Source: Nannocystis sp.
Lineage (GTDB): Bacteria; Myxococcota_A; Polyangia; Nannocystales; Nannocystaceae
Assembly: GCA_016712315.1 (NCBI GenBank)
Contig: JADJRG010000013.1
Span: 1,772,001 to 1,836,000, forward strand
Direction: 5' to 3'
Length of the DNA: 64,000 bases
The notes below the pieces were generated by a model. The model searched no databases. It had not been told where the DNA came from and worked only from the letters and a program-made list of their open reading frames with translations. Each line of letters starts with the position of its first letter. Within the stretch, counting starts at the first letter, position 1. Made by a program: the position numbers and the translations under genes. Shown piece by piece: positions 18,601-28,240 of this stretch.

Positions 18601-19259
18601 ATCTCGGTGCCGACGAGCATGGCGCCGGTGGTCTCGAGGGTGATCTGGACGAGCACGGGGACCTCGCGGCCGAGGCGGGCGCAGACGCGGGCGGCGGCGA
18701 GCGCGGCGCACTTGACCTGGAGGATGTCTTGCGCGGTCTCGATCAAGACGCCGTCGACGCCGCCGTCGATGAGGCCGGCGATCTGCTCCTCAAAGCCGAG
18801 GAGGAGCTCGTCGAAGCTGATGTGGCCGAGGCTGACGAGGCGGGTGGTGGGGCCGACGGAGCCGAGCACGAAGCGCGGGCGCTCGGGGGTGCTGTAGCGA
18901 TCGGCGACCTCGCGGGCGAGGGCGGCGGCGAGGCGGTTGAGCTCGTAGGCGCGGTCGCCGAGCTCGTACTCGGCGAGCACGACGCGGGCGCCGCCGAAGG
19001 TGTCGGTCTCGACGCAGTCGGCCCCGGCTTCAAAATAGGCGGCGTGGATCTGGCGGATGACGTCAGGGCGGGTGGCCACGAGCAGCTCGTTGCAGCCCTC
19101 CTTGCCGCCAAAATCCTCGGCGGTGAGCTCGTAGCCCTGGATCATCGTGCCCATCGCGCCGTCGCAGACGAGCACGCGCTCGGTCATCGCGCGGAGCAGC
19201 GGGAGGCGGCGGCGGCGGCCGTGAAGATCAAAGAGAGGGAGCGGCGCGATGGTGCCCAT
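15666..19259 (-). CDS. metH: cobalamin-dependent methionine synthase MetH (two frameshifts)
   Basis: Transfers methyl from methyltetrahydrofolate to homocysteine via cobalamin. About 1197 residues after correcting single-base breaks near 17656 (one extra) and 17229 (one missing). The homocysteine-binding domain starts at LVCDGAMGTMIQGYELT and keeps its zinc ligands in GLNCATGP and GGCCGTTPEH. The pterin-binding domain shows VGERTNANGS. The cap and cobalamin domains show [24 protein letters not shown], with the cobalt-ligating His. The activation domain ends in the zinc-free C-terminal SYGYPACPRLEDQ-type region (here FGYPACPRLEDQ). All four modules are present in E. coli order. Start ATG 19259 lacks a clear ribosome binding site. 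It lies 108 bases downstream of glgA on the same strand. No cobalamin riboswitch was seen upstream. Confidence 0.9.
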
Positions 19260-19367
19260 GCGTGGGGGCGGTGGTAGCAGCGGGATCGTGCGAGCGCAAA
19301 CCGGGGGCGAGCGGGCCTATCGCGCGTCCAAGTTGTGGTGCCGACCGCGCGCGCGAGGGCGCGCCGC

Positions 19368-20855
19368 TCAGCCGAGGAGGTGGTCGTAGAGCTCGAGGTA
19401 AGAGGCGGCGGAGCGGGCCCAGGAGAAGTCTTGGCGCATGCCGGCTCGCATGATCGCGCGCCAACCTTCAGGGCGCTCGCGGTACATGCGGACGGCGCGA
19501 GCGAGCGCCCAGTGGAGGCCCCTCGACGGTGGGGTGCTCGAAGCGAAAACCTGTGCCTTCGCCGCGGGCGAGGGCGGCGTCGCCGGGGTCGAGCACGGTG
19601 TCGCGCAGGCCGCCGACGGCGTGGACCACCGGGACCGTGCCGTAGCGCATCGCGTAGAGCTGGGTGAGGCCGCAGGGCTCGAAGCGGCTGGGCATGAGGA
19701 GGATGTCGCAGCCGGCGATGATCCGGCGGGAGAGGGCGGGGTCGAAGCCGACCCGCACGGCGAGGTGGTGCGAGAAGGCCCAAGAGAGCCAGCGGAAGCG
19801 GTCCTCGAGGCCAGGGTCGCCGTCGCCGAGGACGACCATGCGGGCGCCGAGGTCGTGGAGGTGAGGGACGACGTCGCCGATCAGGTCGATGCCCTTCTGG
19901 CCGGCGAAGCGGGTGACGACGCCGATCATGGGCTCGCCTGGGTGAGGGCGCAGGCCAGATGCCTCGACGAGCATGTCCCGACAGACATCCTTGCCTTCGA
20001 GCTGGTCGACGTCGAAGCGGGCGGGCAAGCTGGGGTCGGCGGCGGGGCTCCACTCCTCCGCGTCGATGCCGTTGAGGATGCCGCGCACGGGGACGCGGTG
20101 GCGGATGAAGCCGTCGAGGTTGCAACCAAAGCGCTCGGTGCGGATCTCGCGGGCGTAGGTGGGGCTGACGGTGGTGACCGCGTCAGCGCAGGCCATGCCG
20201 CCCTTCAAAAAATTGAGGTTGCCATAGTACTCGATGGCGTCGGGGTGGAAGATGCCGCCGTCGATGTCGAGGGCCCGGCGAGGCCGCCGCCGAAGACGCC
20301 CTGGTAGGCGAGGTTGTGGATTGTGAGCACCGAGCGGGCCTTGGGCATGCTGCGGGCGTAGCGGGTGCGCAGGTAGACCGGGGCGAGCGCGCCTTGCCAG
20401 TCGTGGGCGTGCACGATGTCAGGCGGGCCGCCCATGACGCGGGGGGCGAGCTCGAGCGCGGCGCGGCAGAGCAGCGCGTAGCGGTGGGCGTTGTCGTCGA
20501 AGGCGCGGTGGTGGTGGTCGTCGTAGAGGCCGTCGCGGTCGTAACGGTGCGGGGCGTCGATGAAGTAGACAGACTCGCCGTCGCGGCCGTAGGCGTGCAG
20601 CAGGCGGATCGGCTCGGCGTGGCCGTCCCCGAGGGGGATCCGCGCGCTGATCCCGGTGTCGGTGAGCTGGTGGCCGTGGCGAGCGATGAAGTGGCGCACT
20701 TGCCGATACATCGGCAGGAAGAGCGCGACCTCGACAGGCTTAGGCGCGGCGGCCCGAGCGAGCGCGCGCGGCAAGGCGCCGACGACGTCGGCGAGGCCGC
20801 CGCTCTTGCACCAAGGGACCGCTTCAGAGGCGATGAGGGCGATCTTGAGGGTCAT
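19368..20855 (-). CDS. glgA: glycogen synthase GlgA (two frameshifts)
   Basis: ADP-glucose-dependent glycogen synthase (GT5), 495 residues once a missing base at 20271-20273 and an extra base at 19517-19522 are corrected. The N-terminus KIALIASEAVPWCKSGGLADVVGALPRAL contains the ADP-glucose-binding KxGGL motif. HAHDWQGALAPVYL and LTIHNLAYQGVFGG follow. The C-terminal lobe has TVSPTYAREI, GVVTRFAGQKGIDL, MPSRFEPCGLTQLYAMRYGTVPVVHAVGGLRDTV, and after the second break GLHWALARAVRMYRERP. Start ATG 20855 overlaps the glgC stop as ATGA, so the two are translationally coupled. Together they make glycogen, a carbon reserve. Confidence 0.9.
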
Positions 20856-22270
20856 GCGGGGCCCTTCTTGACGGCGTAGCGGGTGTAGCGGGGGCCGGCC
20901 GACTCGAAGCTGTGGCGCTCGCGCTCGGAGACTTGGTACTTGCCGTTGAAGTCGGCGAGCTGGCCCTGGTTGGCGGGGTCGTTGCGCATGATCACGTCCA
21001 TGTCGTGGACGAGCTCGATGGGGCCCTCGGCGGGCACGCGGGTGCCCTTGGGGAGGACGACGATCCCTGACTCGGTGATGAAGGGGAAGCGGAGGCGGTC
21101 CGCCTCGAGGTCCTGGCCGATCTCGGCGCCAGGCTCGATGCTGCAATTCTTGTCGAGCAAGACGCGGCGGAGGCGAGCGCCCGCGCCGATGTTGCAGCCA
21201 GAGAGGATCACGGAGTCTTCGATGACGCTTCCCTCGTGGACGAAGCAGTCGTAGCCGAGCACGACGCGGCGGAGCACCGCAGAGGCGACGATCGAGCCCT
21301 CGCAGACGAGCGAGTCGTCGATCTCGGAGGTGGGGGCTTCGCCCTGGCGGACGAAGCGGGCGGGCGGGTAGTCGCGCTGGGCGGTGCGGATCCGCCATTG
21401 ACGGTTGTAGAGGTTGATCGCAGGGAGGCGCGAGCGGACCTCCATGTTGGCCTGAAAATAACTCTCGAGGGTGCCGACGTCGCGCCAGTAGGGCGGGGCG
21501 CCAGGTGGTTCGCCTGGGACGACGTTCTGGCCGAAGTCGTAGATGAAGACGCGGCGGCCCTCGGCGACCATCTTGGGGATGACGTTCTTGCCGAAGTCGT
21601 GGGCGGAGCTGTCGTCATACGCGTCCTCGGTGAGCACGTCCTGGAGGACCTCAGCGCGGAAGAAATAATTCCCCATGCTGACGAGGCACCAGTCGGGGCG
21701 GCCAGGGATCGTCTTGGCGTCCCGCTGGGGCTTCTCCTGAAAGCCGATGATCCGCTGGTCGGCGTCGATCTCGATCACGCCGAAGTGATGCGCCTCGCTC
21801 TTGGGGACCGGGAAGGCGGCGACGGTGAGGTCGGCGCGGCGCTCCAAGTGCGCGTCCTCCATCTGGTCGATCGCGAACTTATAAATGTGATCGCCGCCGA
21901 AGACGGCGACGTTCTCGGCGCGCGCGTCGCGGACGAGGTTGAGGTTCTGGTAGACGCTGTCGGCGGTGCCGCGGTACCAGTGCTCGCCCATACGCATCTG
22001 CGCGGGCACGATCTCGACGTACTGGCTGATCCCGCCGAGGTGCCAGTTGCGGTTGATGTGCTTGATCAGGCTCGACGCCATGTACTGCGTGAGCACGTAG
22101 ATCCGCCGGTAGCCGGAATTGACAAAATTTGAGAGGACGAAGTCGATGATCCGGTAGCGGCCGGCGAACGGCACCGAGGGCTTGGAGCGGTGGCTGGTCA
22201 GCGGGCCGAGCCGCGAGCCCTTGCCACCTGCCATGATCATGCAAACGGTCCGCGAGACGTTGTTGGGCAT
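20852..22270 (-). CDS. glgC: glucose-1-phosphate adenylyltransferase GlgC
   Basis: Makes ADP-glucose from glucose-1-phosphate and ATP, the committed step of bacterial glycogen synthesis. 472 residues, intact. The nucleotidyltransferase N-terminus reads MIMAGGKGSRLGPLTSHRSKPSVPFAGRYRIIDFVLSN in the expected place. Also seen are GTADSVYQNL, VFGGDHIYKF, GFQEKP and ASMGNYFF-like (VSMGNYFF). The C-terminal half has the left-handed beta-helix hexapeptides (SIVASAVLRRVVLG, VILSGCNIGAGARLRRVLLDKNCSI). First gene of the glgC-glgA pair. Confidence 0.96.
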   Translation of the reverse strand: MPNNVSRTVCMIMAGGKGSRLGPLTSHRSKPSVPFAGRYRIIDFVLSNFVNSGYRRIYVLTQYMASSLIKHINRNWHLGGISQYVEIVPAQMRMGEHWYRGTADSVYQNLNLVRDARAENVAVFGGDHIYKFAIDQMEDAHLERRADLTVAAFPVPKSEAHHFGVIEIDADQRIIGFQEKPQRDAKTIPGRPDWCLVSMGNYFFRAEVLQDVLTEDAYDDSSAHDFGKNVIPKMVAEGRRVFIYDFGQNVVPGEPPGAPPYWRDVGTLESYFQANMEVRSRLPAINLYNRQWRIRTAQRDYPPARFVRQGEAPTSEIDDSLVCEGSIVASAVLRRVVLGYDCFVHEGSVIEDSVILSGCNIGAGARLRRVLLDKNCSIEPGAEIGQDLEADRLRFPFITESGIVVLPKGTRVPAEGPIELVHDMDVIMRNDPANQGQLADFNGKYQVSERERHSFESAGPRYTRYAVKKGPA

Positions 22271-22333
22271 GCCGATCCTCCGCCGCGCAGGATACCGCGC
22301 GGGGCGATGGCCGCGCAGGTACGGGCACGAAAC

Positions 22334-22366
22334 AAAAAAAAGAGGCCCGGGTCATCGACCCAGGCC
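22334..22366 (-). terminator. rho-independent terminator after the RRM gene
   Basis: On the minus strand a stem of GGCC (mismatch) GGGTC pairing with GACCC...GGCC around a three-base loop is followed by eight T. It lies 28 bases past the RRM protein stop and before glgC. Confidence 0.85.
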
Positions 22367-22394
22367 CCTTCGGGGTCCGGCTCAGCGTGAACGC

Positions 22395-22892
<498 letters not shown>

Positions 22893-23040
22893 CTTTCTCT
22901 TCTTCTGCCTGCGTTCGCGCGCTCGCTCTACTGGAGCGCAATCGAGGGATACGGTGTGCTCTTGCGCGCGCGCTGTCAACTTCGGGGTTGGGGCGGCTCT
23001 CGTGACTCAGCGGCGGCGCAGGCGCCGTGTGTGTTCAGTC

Positions 23041-23322
23041 TCACCCTCGCCAGCGAGTGAGCCGCGCCGGATGGTCGCTTCGCAAGGCGCGGGCGAGCTT
23101 GATCACTTGCTCATACAGGCTCAAATCAGCGATCGCCGGCTCGATCTGCGGGCGACCGTCGCTGTCCCAGGTGAGCAGGGCGCGGATCGTGGCGCCGTCA
23201 GCGCTATAGATGAGGGCCTCGTAGGTCGCGGCGGGCGGCCCGCTGAGGCGGTGAAAGACGTAACGGGCGCCGCTCTGGGGGTGGAGCGCGTGGCTGGAGG
23301 CGAGCTTCACGGCGCCGACCAT
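23041..23322 (-). CDS. small hypothetical protein, 93 residues
   Basis: Starts at ATG 23322 (MVGAVKLASSHALHPQ), seven bases downstream of the TPR-protein stop, so probably co-transcribed with it. The sequence is soluble and mixed, with segments ARYVFHRLSGPPAATYEALIYS and IRALLTWDSDGRPQIEPAI, suggesting a small beta-rich fold. No signal peptide, cysteines or family motif. The frame is open further upstream, but those residues are low-complexity and overlap the upstream gene. Function unknown. Confidence 0.6.
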   Translation of the reverse strand: MVGAVKLASSHALHPQSGARYVFHRLSGPPAATYEALIYSADGATIRALLTWDSDGRPQIEPAIADLSLYEQVIKLARALRSDHPARLTRWRG

Positions 23323-23329
23323 AACAGGC

Positions 23330-24013
23330 TCAGAAGCGCAGGAGCGGGGCGCCGGGGCCGGCGGATCCGCTGCGGCCGAGGATCCCCAGCTCCGGCTCAA
23401 AAGGGGGGTCGCGGCTGAGGAGGACGCCCGCGGTGATCCCGGCGGCGATGACAATGGCGCCGCCGACGACGACCCCCCAAAACCAGCCGCGGCGATGCAG
23501 CGGCCGCTTGGTGGCCTCGGCGGGCGGTGGCGCGTCTACGGGGGGCGGCGTGACCTGCGGCTGCGGCGTGGGGGCGAGGGCCGCCAGCTCGGCGTCGATC
23601 TCGGCGATCCGCCGCTCAGCGTCGGCGCGGGCCTCGGCGTCGTCTCCTTCGCTGGCGTCGAGGAACTTGATGTAGTTCTGGAAGAGCTTGCGCGCCTTGC
23701 GGAGCTGCGCCGGGTCGCCGCTGAGGGTGTACCACTGGGCGTAGGACTGGCCGATGTTGAAGAGCAGCTCGGGGCGATCCGAGAGCTCGTAGCTGCGCTC
23801 GAAGTGGAGGACAGCTTGGTCGTAGTTGCCGAGCGCGTATGCGTGCGTGCCGAGCTGGTACTCGCGCTGCGCCTCCGACATCGCCTCGTCGGTCGGCACG
23901 GCGCTGCGCAGGTGCACCACCCACGGGCTGGCGTGGGCGTCTTGCGCGACCCAAGGGGCGCTAACGAGGGCGAGCAGGAGGACGCCCCGGACGCGCGTGC
24001 GGCGTGCGGACAT
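23330..24013 (-). CDS. exported TPR protein with C-terminal transmembrane segment
   Basis: 227 residues. A signal peptide (MSARRTRVRGVLLLALVSAPWVAQDAHA) is followed by TPR-like helices: SEAQREYQLGTHAYALGNYDQAVLHFERSYEL and PELLFNIGQSYAQWYTLSGDPAQLRKARKLFQNYIKFL. Then come an acidic/Ala helix, a Pro/Gln linker, and a hydrophobic segment GWFWGVVVGGAIVIAAGITAGVLL near the C-terminus. This architecture is common in myxobacteria and suggests a periplasm-facing scaffold anchored in the inner membrane. No enzymatic motifs. The small gene at 23041-23322 follows. Confidence 0.85.
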   Translation of the reverse strand: MSARRTRVRGVLLLALVSAPWVAQDAHASPWVVHLRSAVPTDEAMSEAQREYQLGTHAYALGNYDQAVLHFERSYELSDRPELLFNIGQSYAQWYTLSGDPAQLRKARKLFQNYIKFLDASEGDDAEARADAERRIAEIDAELAALAPTPQPQVTPPPVDAPPPAEATKRPLHRRGWFWGVVVGGAIVIAAGITAGVLLSRDPPFEPELGILGRSGSAGPGAPLLRF

Positions 24014-24072
24014 GGGCGCAGGATAACCCGCATGCGGCGGGCGCGAAACGTCCCCCGGGCGCAGCGGAGGCC

Positions 24073-25173
24073 TCAGACGTTGAAGCGGAAGTGCATGACG
24101 TCGCCGTCTTGCACCACGTACTCCTTGCCCTCGACGCGGAAGAGGCCCTTGGCCTTGACCGCGGCCTCGGAGCCGAGCTGGACGAGGTCGCTCCAGCGCA
24201 TGACCTCGGCGCGGATGAAGCCGCGCTCGAAGTCGGTGTGGATCTTACCCGCGGCGCCAGGCGCGAGGGTGCCGCGGCGGATCGTCCAGGCGCGCACCTC
24301 CTGCTTGCCCGCGGTGAAGAAGGTGATCAGCTCGAGCAGCGCGTAGGCCTGGCGGATCAGGCGGGCGAGGCCGGGCTCCTCGGCGCCGATGCTGCTGAGA
24401 AATTCGGCGCGCTCGTCGGGGGAGAGGTCGGCGATCTCCGCCTCGATCGCGGCGGAGATCACGACGACCTCAGAACCCTCGGCGCGGGCGCGCTCGACGA
24501 GGGGGGCGACGAGAGGATCGGCGAGGCCGGCGGCGAGCTGGTGCTCGGCGACGTTGGCCGCGTACAGGACCGGCTTGGCGGTGAGCAGGGTGAGGGGCTC
24601 TAAGATCTCGCGGTCGGCGTCGTCGAGGGTCATCGTGCGGACGGTGACGCCGCGGCCGAGCTGGTCGAGGATCTTCTCGCAGGTGAGGATGGCCTGGCGC
24701 TCGACCTTGTCGCCGCCCTTGGAGGAGCGGCGGGCGCGGCCGAGGCGCTGCTCGACCGACTGCATGTCGCGGAGGATCAGCTCGGTGTTGATGATGTCGA
24801 CGTCGTCCAAGGGGCCGACCTTGCCGCCGACGTGGATGACGTTGTCGTCGATGAAGCAGCGGACGACGTGGACGATCGCGTCGACGGCGCGGATGTGGCT
24901 GAGGAACTGGTTGCCGAGCCCCTCGCCCTCGCTGGCGCCCTTGACGAGGCCAGCGATGTCGACGAACTCGATGGTTGTCGGGACGATCTTGTCGGGCTCG
25001 ACGACCTTGACCAGCGCCTCCATGCGCGGGTCAGGGACGGAGACCATGCCGACGTTGGGCTCGATCGTACAAAAGGGGTAATTCGCCGACTGCGCGCCCG
25101 CGTTCGAGAGGGCGTTGAAGAGGGTCGATTTGCCGACGTTGGGGAGGCCGACGATTCCTACTGCCAGGGCCAT
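24073..25173 (-). CDS. ychF: ribosome-binding GTPase/ATPase YchF
   Basis: OBG-family P-loop protein of 366 residues from the MALAVGIVG start (ATG 25173; 25182 is also possible). G1 is GLPNVGKST; G3 is DIAGLVKGASEGEGLGNQFLSHIR; NMxE-type G4 is altered (YAANVAE), fitting the known ATP preference of YchF. The C-terminal TGS-like domain reads LITFFTAGKQEVRAWTIRRGTLAPGAAGKIHTDFERGFIRAEV and ends YVVQDGDVMHFRFNV. It interacts with ribosomes and is broadly conserved. Complete and in frame. Confidence 0.96.
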   Translation of the reverse strand: MALAVGIVGLPNVGKSTLFNALSNAGAQSANYPFCTIEPNVGMVSVPDPRMEALVKVVEPDKIVPTTIEFVDIAGLVKGASEGEGLGNQFLSHIRAVDAIVHVVRCFIDDNVIHVGGKVGPLDDVDIINTELILRDMQSVEQRLGRARRSSKGGDKVERQAILTCEKILDQLGRGVTVRTMTLDDADREILEPLTLLTAKPVLYAANVAEHQLAAGLADPLVAPLVERARAEGSEVVVISAAIEAEIADLSPDERAEFLSSIGAEEPGLARLIRQAYALLELITFFTAGKQEVRAWTIRRGTLAPGAAGKIHTDFERGFIRAEVMRWSDLVQLGSEAAVKAKGLFRVEGKEYVVQDGDVMHFRFNV

Positions 25174-25292
25174 GGAGGCCATGCAGGTAGCACAGATCGC
25201 GGCGGCCAGCGACGGTAATTGGCGCCCCCGGCGCAATTAAGGAGAGGGCCGCGCGCGGGTGCACACGGCCCTCATGGTGTACGCAGGGGGCG

Positions 25293-26642
<1,350 letters not shown>

Positions 26643-26792
26643 AGAAATTTGGATCTCCAGAAAGGCAGGTCTGGCCAGATTACGCGCGAGGGTGTCGGCG
26701 GTCACGCGGTCACAGCGCGCCCGCGCGGGCGTTCGCGCTTGCTGACGCGTCGCTTTGTGGAAGCAGCAGCGGCGCCGCGCAGGTCGATGTCG

Positions 26793-27845
26793 TCAGCGCT
26801 GGACGAGCGAGCGACGTAGCGCGGCGGCGAGCTCGGCGAGCGCGGCCGCGCCGCGGAGGATCGCGCCGCTGGTGTTTACAAAGCCGTGGAACATGTCGCC
26901 GTAGCAGCGGTGTTCGACGAGCACGCCGGACTCCTCGAGGCGGCGCGCGTAGGCGTCGCCTTCGTCGCGCAGCGGGTCGAAGCCGAGCGTGAGGATGAAG
27001 GCGGGCGGGGCGCCGGCGAGGTCGTCGCAAAAATAGGGGGAGGCGCGAGGGTCGCGGCGCTGCCGCGGATCGGGGACGTAGCGCTCGACGAACCACTCGA
27101 TGGTGGCGCGCTCTAAAAAAAATCCCTCGCCTAGGCTGGTGATCGAGGGGAAGGACATGGTGAGGTCGACGGCGGGGTAGATGAGGAGCTGGAAGCTCGG
27201 GCGGACCGGCTGGCGGCGGGTCTCGAGGGCGACGACGGCGGCGAGGTTGCCGCCCGCGCTGTCGCCGCCGACGGCGAGCCTGCTCGGGTCGAGCCCGAGC
27301 TCGGCGGCGCGGCCGTGCACGTAGCGCAGGGCGGCGAGCGCGTCATCGACGGCGGCTGGGAACGGATGCTCCGGCGCGAGGCGGTAGTCGACGGCGATGA
27401 CGACGATCCCGGCGTCGTCGGCGAGGACCTGGCAGATATCGTCGTGAGAGTCGAGGTCGCCGAGGACGAAGCCGCCGCCGTGGTAGTAGAGGAGGGCGGG
27501 CGCAGGGGCGGGGACGTGGCGCGGGCGGTAGATCCTGAGCCTGAGGGGGCCGCCGGGGCCGTCGAAGGCGCGGTCTTCGGCGTCGACGTCGGGGCGCGGC
27601 GCGGCGGCGAGCGTGGCGGCCTCCACCCGGAGGTTGGCGCGCGCTTGGGCGAGCGAGAGCTGGTGTGAGGCGGGCTTCTTGAGGCGCCGCTGGAGCGCGA
27701 GGATGAGCTGCGCTTGTGGATCGAGGGTGAAGCCGTCGCGGGAGATCGGCGCGCCCGCGAGCCGACTGAGCAGCGGCGCGGGCAGAGCGAGCAGGGCGCG
27801 GGCGAGGCGGGCCTCGAGGCGTTGACGGCGAGTGAGGTGGATCAT
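26793..27845 (-). CDS. alpha/beta hydrolase of the hormone-sensitive-lipase type
   Basis: 350-residue esterase/lipase. It has the HGGGF oxyanion motif in LLYYHGGGFVLGDLDSHD, the nucleophile GDSAGGN, an acid in GFDPLRDEGDAYARRL, and the His in GDMFHGFVN, so the triad is complete. It belongs to family IV (GDXG). Start ATG 27845 (MIHLTRRQRLEARLAR) gives the usual N-terminal cap. It is the last gene of a run pdxA, uvrA, rhodanese and this hydrolase. Substrate unknown, likely a short-chain acyl ester. Confidence 0.92.
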   Translation of the reverse strand: MIHLTRRQRLEARLARALLALPAPLLSRLAGAPISRDGFTLDPQAQLILALQRRLKKPASHQLSLAQARANLRVEAATLAAAPRPDVDAEDRAFDGPGGPLRLRIYRPRHVPAPAPALLYYHGGGFVLGDLDSHDDICQVLADDAGIVVIAVDYRLAPEHPFPAAVDDALAALRYVHGRAAELGLDPSRLAVGGDSAGGNLAAVVALETRRQPVRPSFQLLIYPAVDLTMSFPSITSLGEGFFLERATIEWFVERYVPDPRQRRDPRASPYFCDDLAGAPPAFILTLGFDPLRDEGDAYARRLEESGVLVEHRCYGDMFHGFVNTSGAILRGAAALAELAAALRRSLVQR

Positions 27846-27907
27846 CGGCCGTGCGGCTCGTTCGGGGATCTCTTTGCTCTGCTCGGGGTGTTGAACTGCC
27901 AGCGACT

Positions 27908-28228
27908 CTACCAGTCGCCGATGCCGCCGAGGTTGGTGACCTCTGAGAAGCCGTTGGCCACGAGCACTTGCTTGGCGGCGGCGGCTCGGCCGCCGCGACG
28001 GCAGAAGACGACGATCGGGCGGGTTCGATCGCCGCCCTGCGCGTCGAGGACCTCGCCCAGGCGCTGGGCGATCTGATCGTGCGGGATCAGCAGCGAGTTC
28101 TCGAGGTGGTGCTCGTGGTACTCGGCTTCGGTGCGCACGTCGAGGAGCAGGGCGCCCTCCTTGACGAGTCGGTGGGCGAGGTGGCGATCTCCGTCTGGAA
28201 GCGGCATCGCGCGAGTCTGCCAGAACAT
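27908..28228 (-). CDS. rhodanese-domain protein
   Basis: Single-domain rhodanese of 99-106 residues. LVKEGALLLDVRTEAEYHEHHLENSLLIP is the CDC25-like first half; the active-site loop is CRRGGRAA, with the persulfide-forming Cys. The C-terminal NGFSEVTNLGGIGDW is typical (GG...W). It probably carries sulfane sulfur in the cytoplasm. ATG 28207 (MPLPDGDRH) is an alternative start. It begins 12 bases after the uvrA stop. Confidence 0.93.
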   Translation of the reverse strand: MFWQTRAMPLPDGDRHLAHRLVKEGALLLDVRTEAEYHEHHLENSLLIPHDQIAQRLGEVLDAQGGDRTRPIVVFCRRGGRAAAAKQVLVANGFSEVTNLGGIGDW

Positions 28229-28240
28229 CGGCCCGTCCGC

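Noticed and set aside
18255..19277. Plus-strand 340-codon Asp/Glu/Gly-rich frame
   Set aside because: Antisense to the metH N-terminus; composition is that of an antisense shadow.
19260..19367. Possible cobalamin riboswitch upstream of metH
   Set aside because: No B12-box-like sequence or suitable folding was visible in the 108 bases between glgA and metH.
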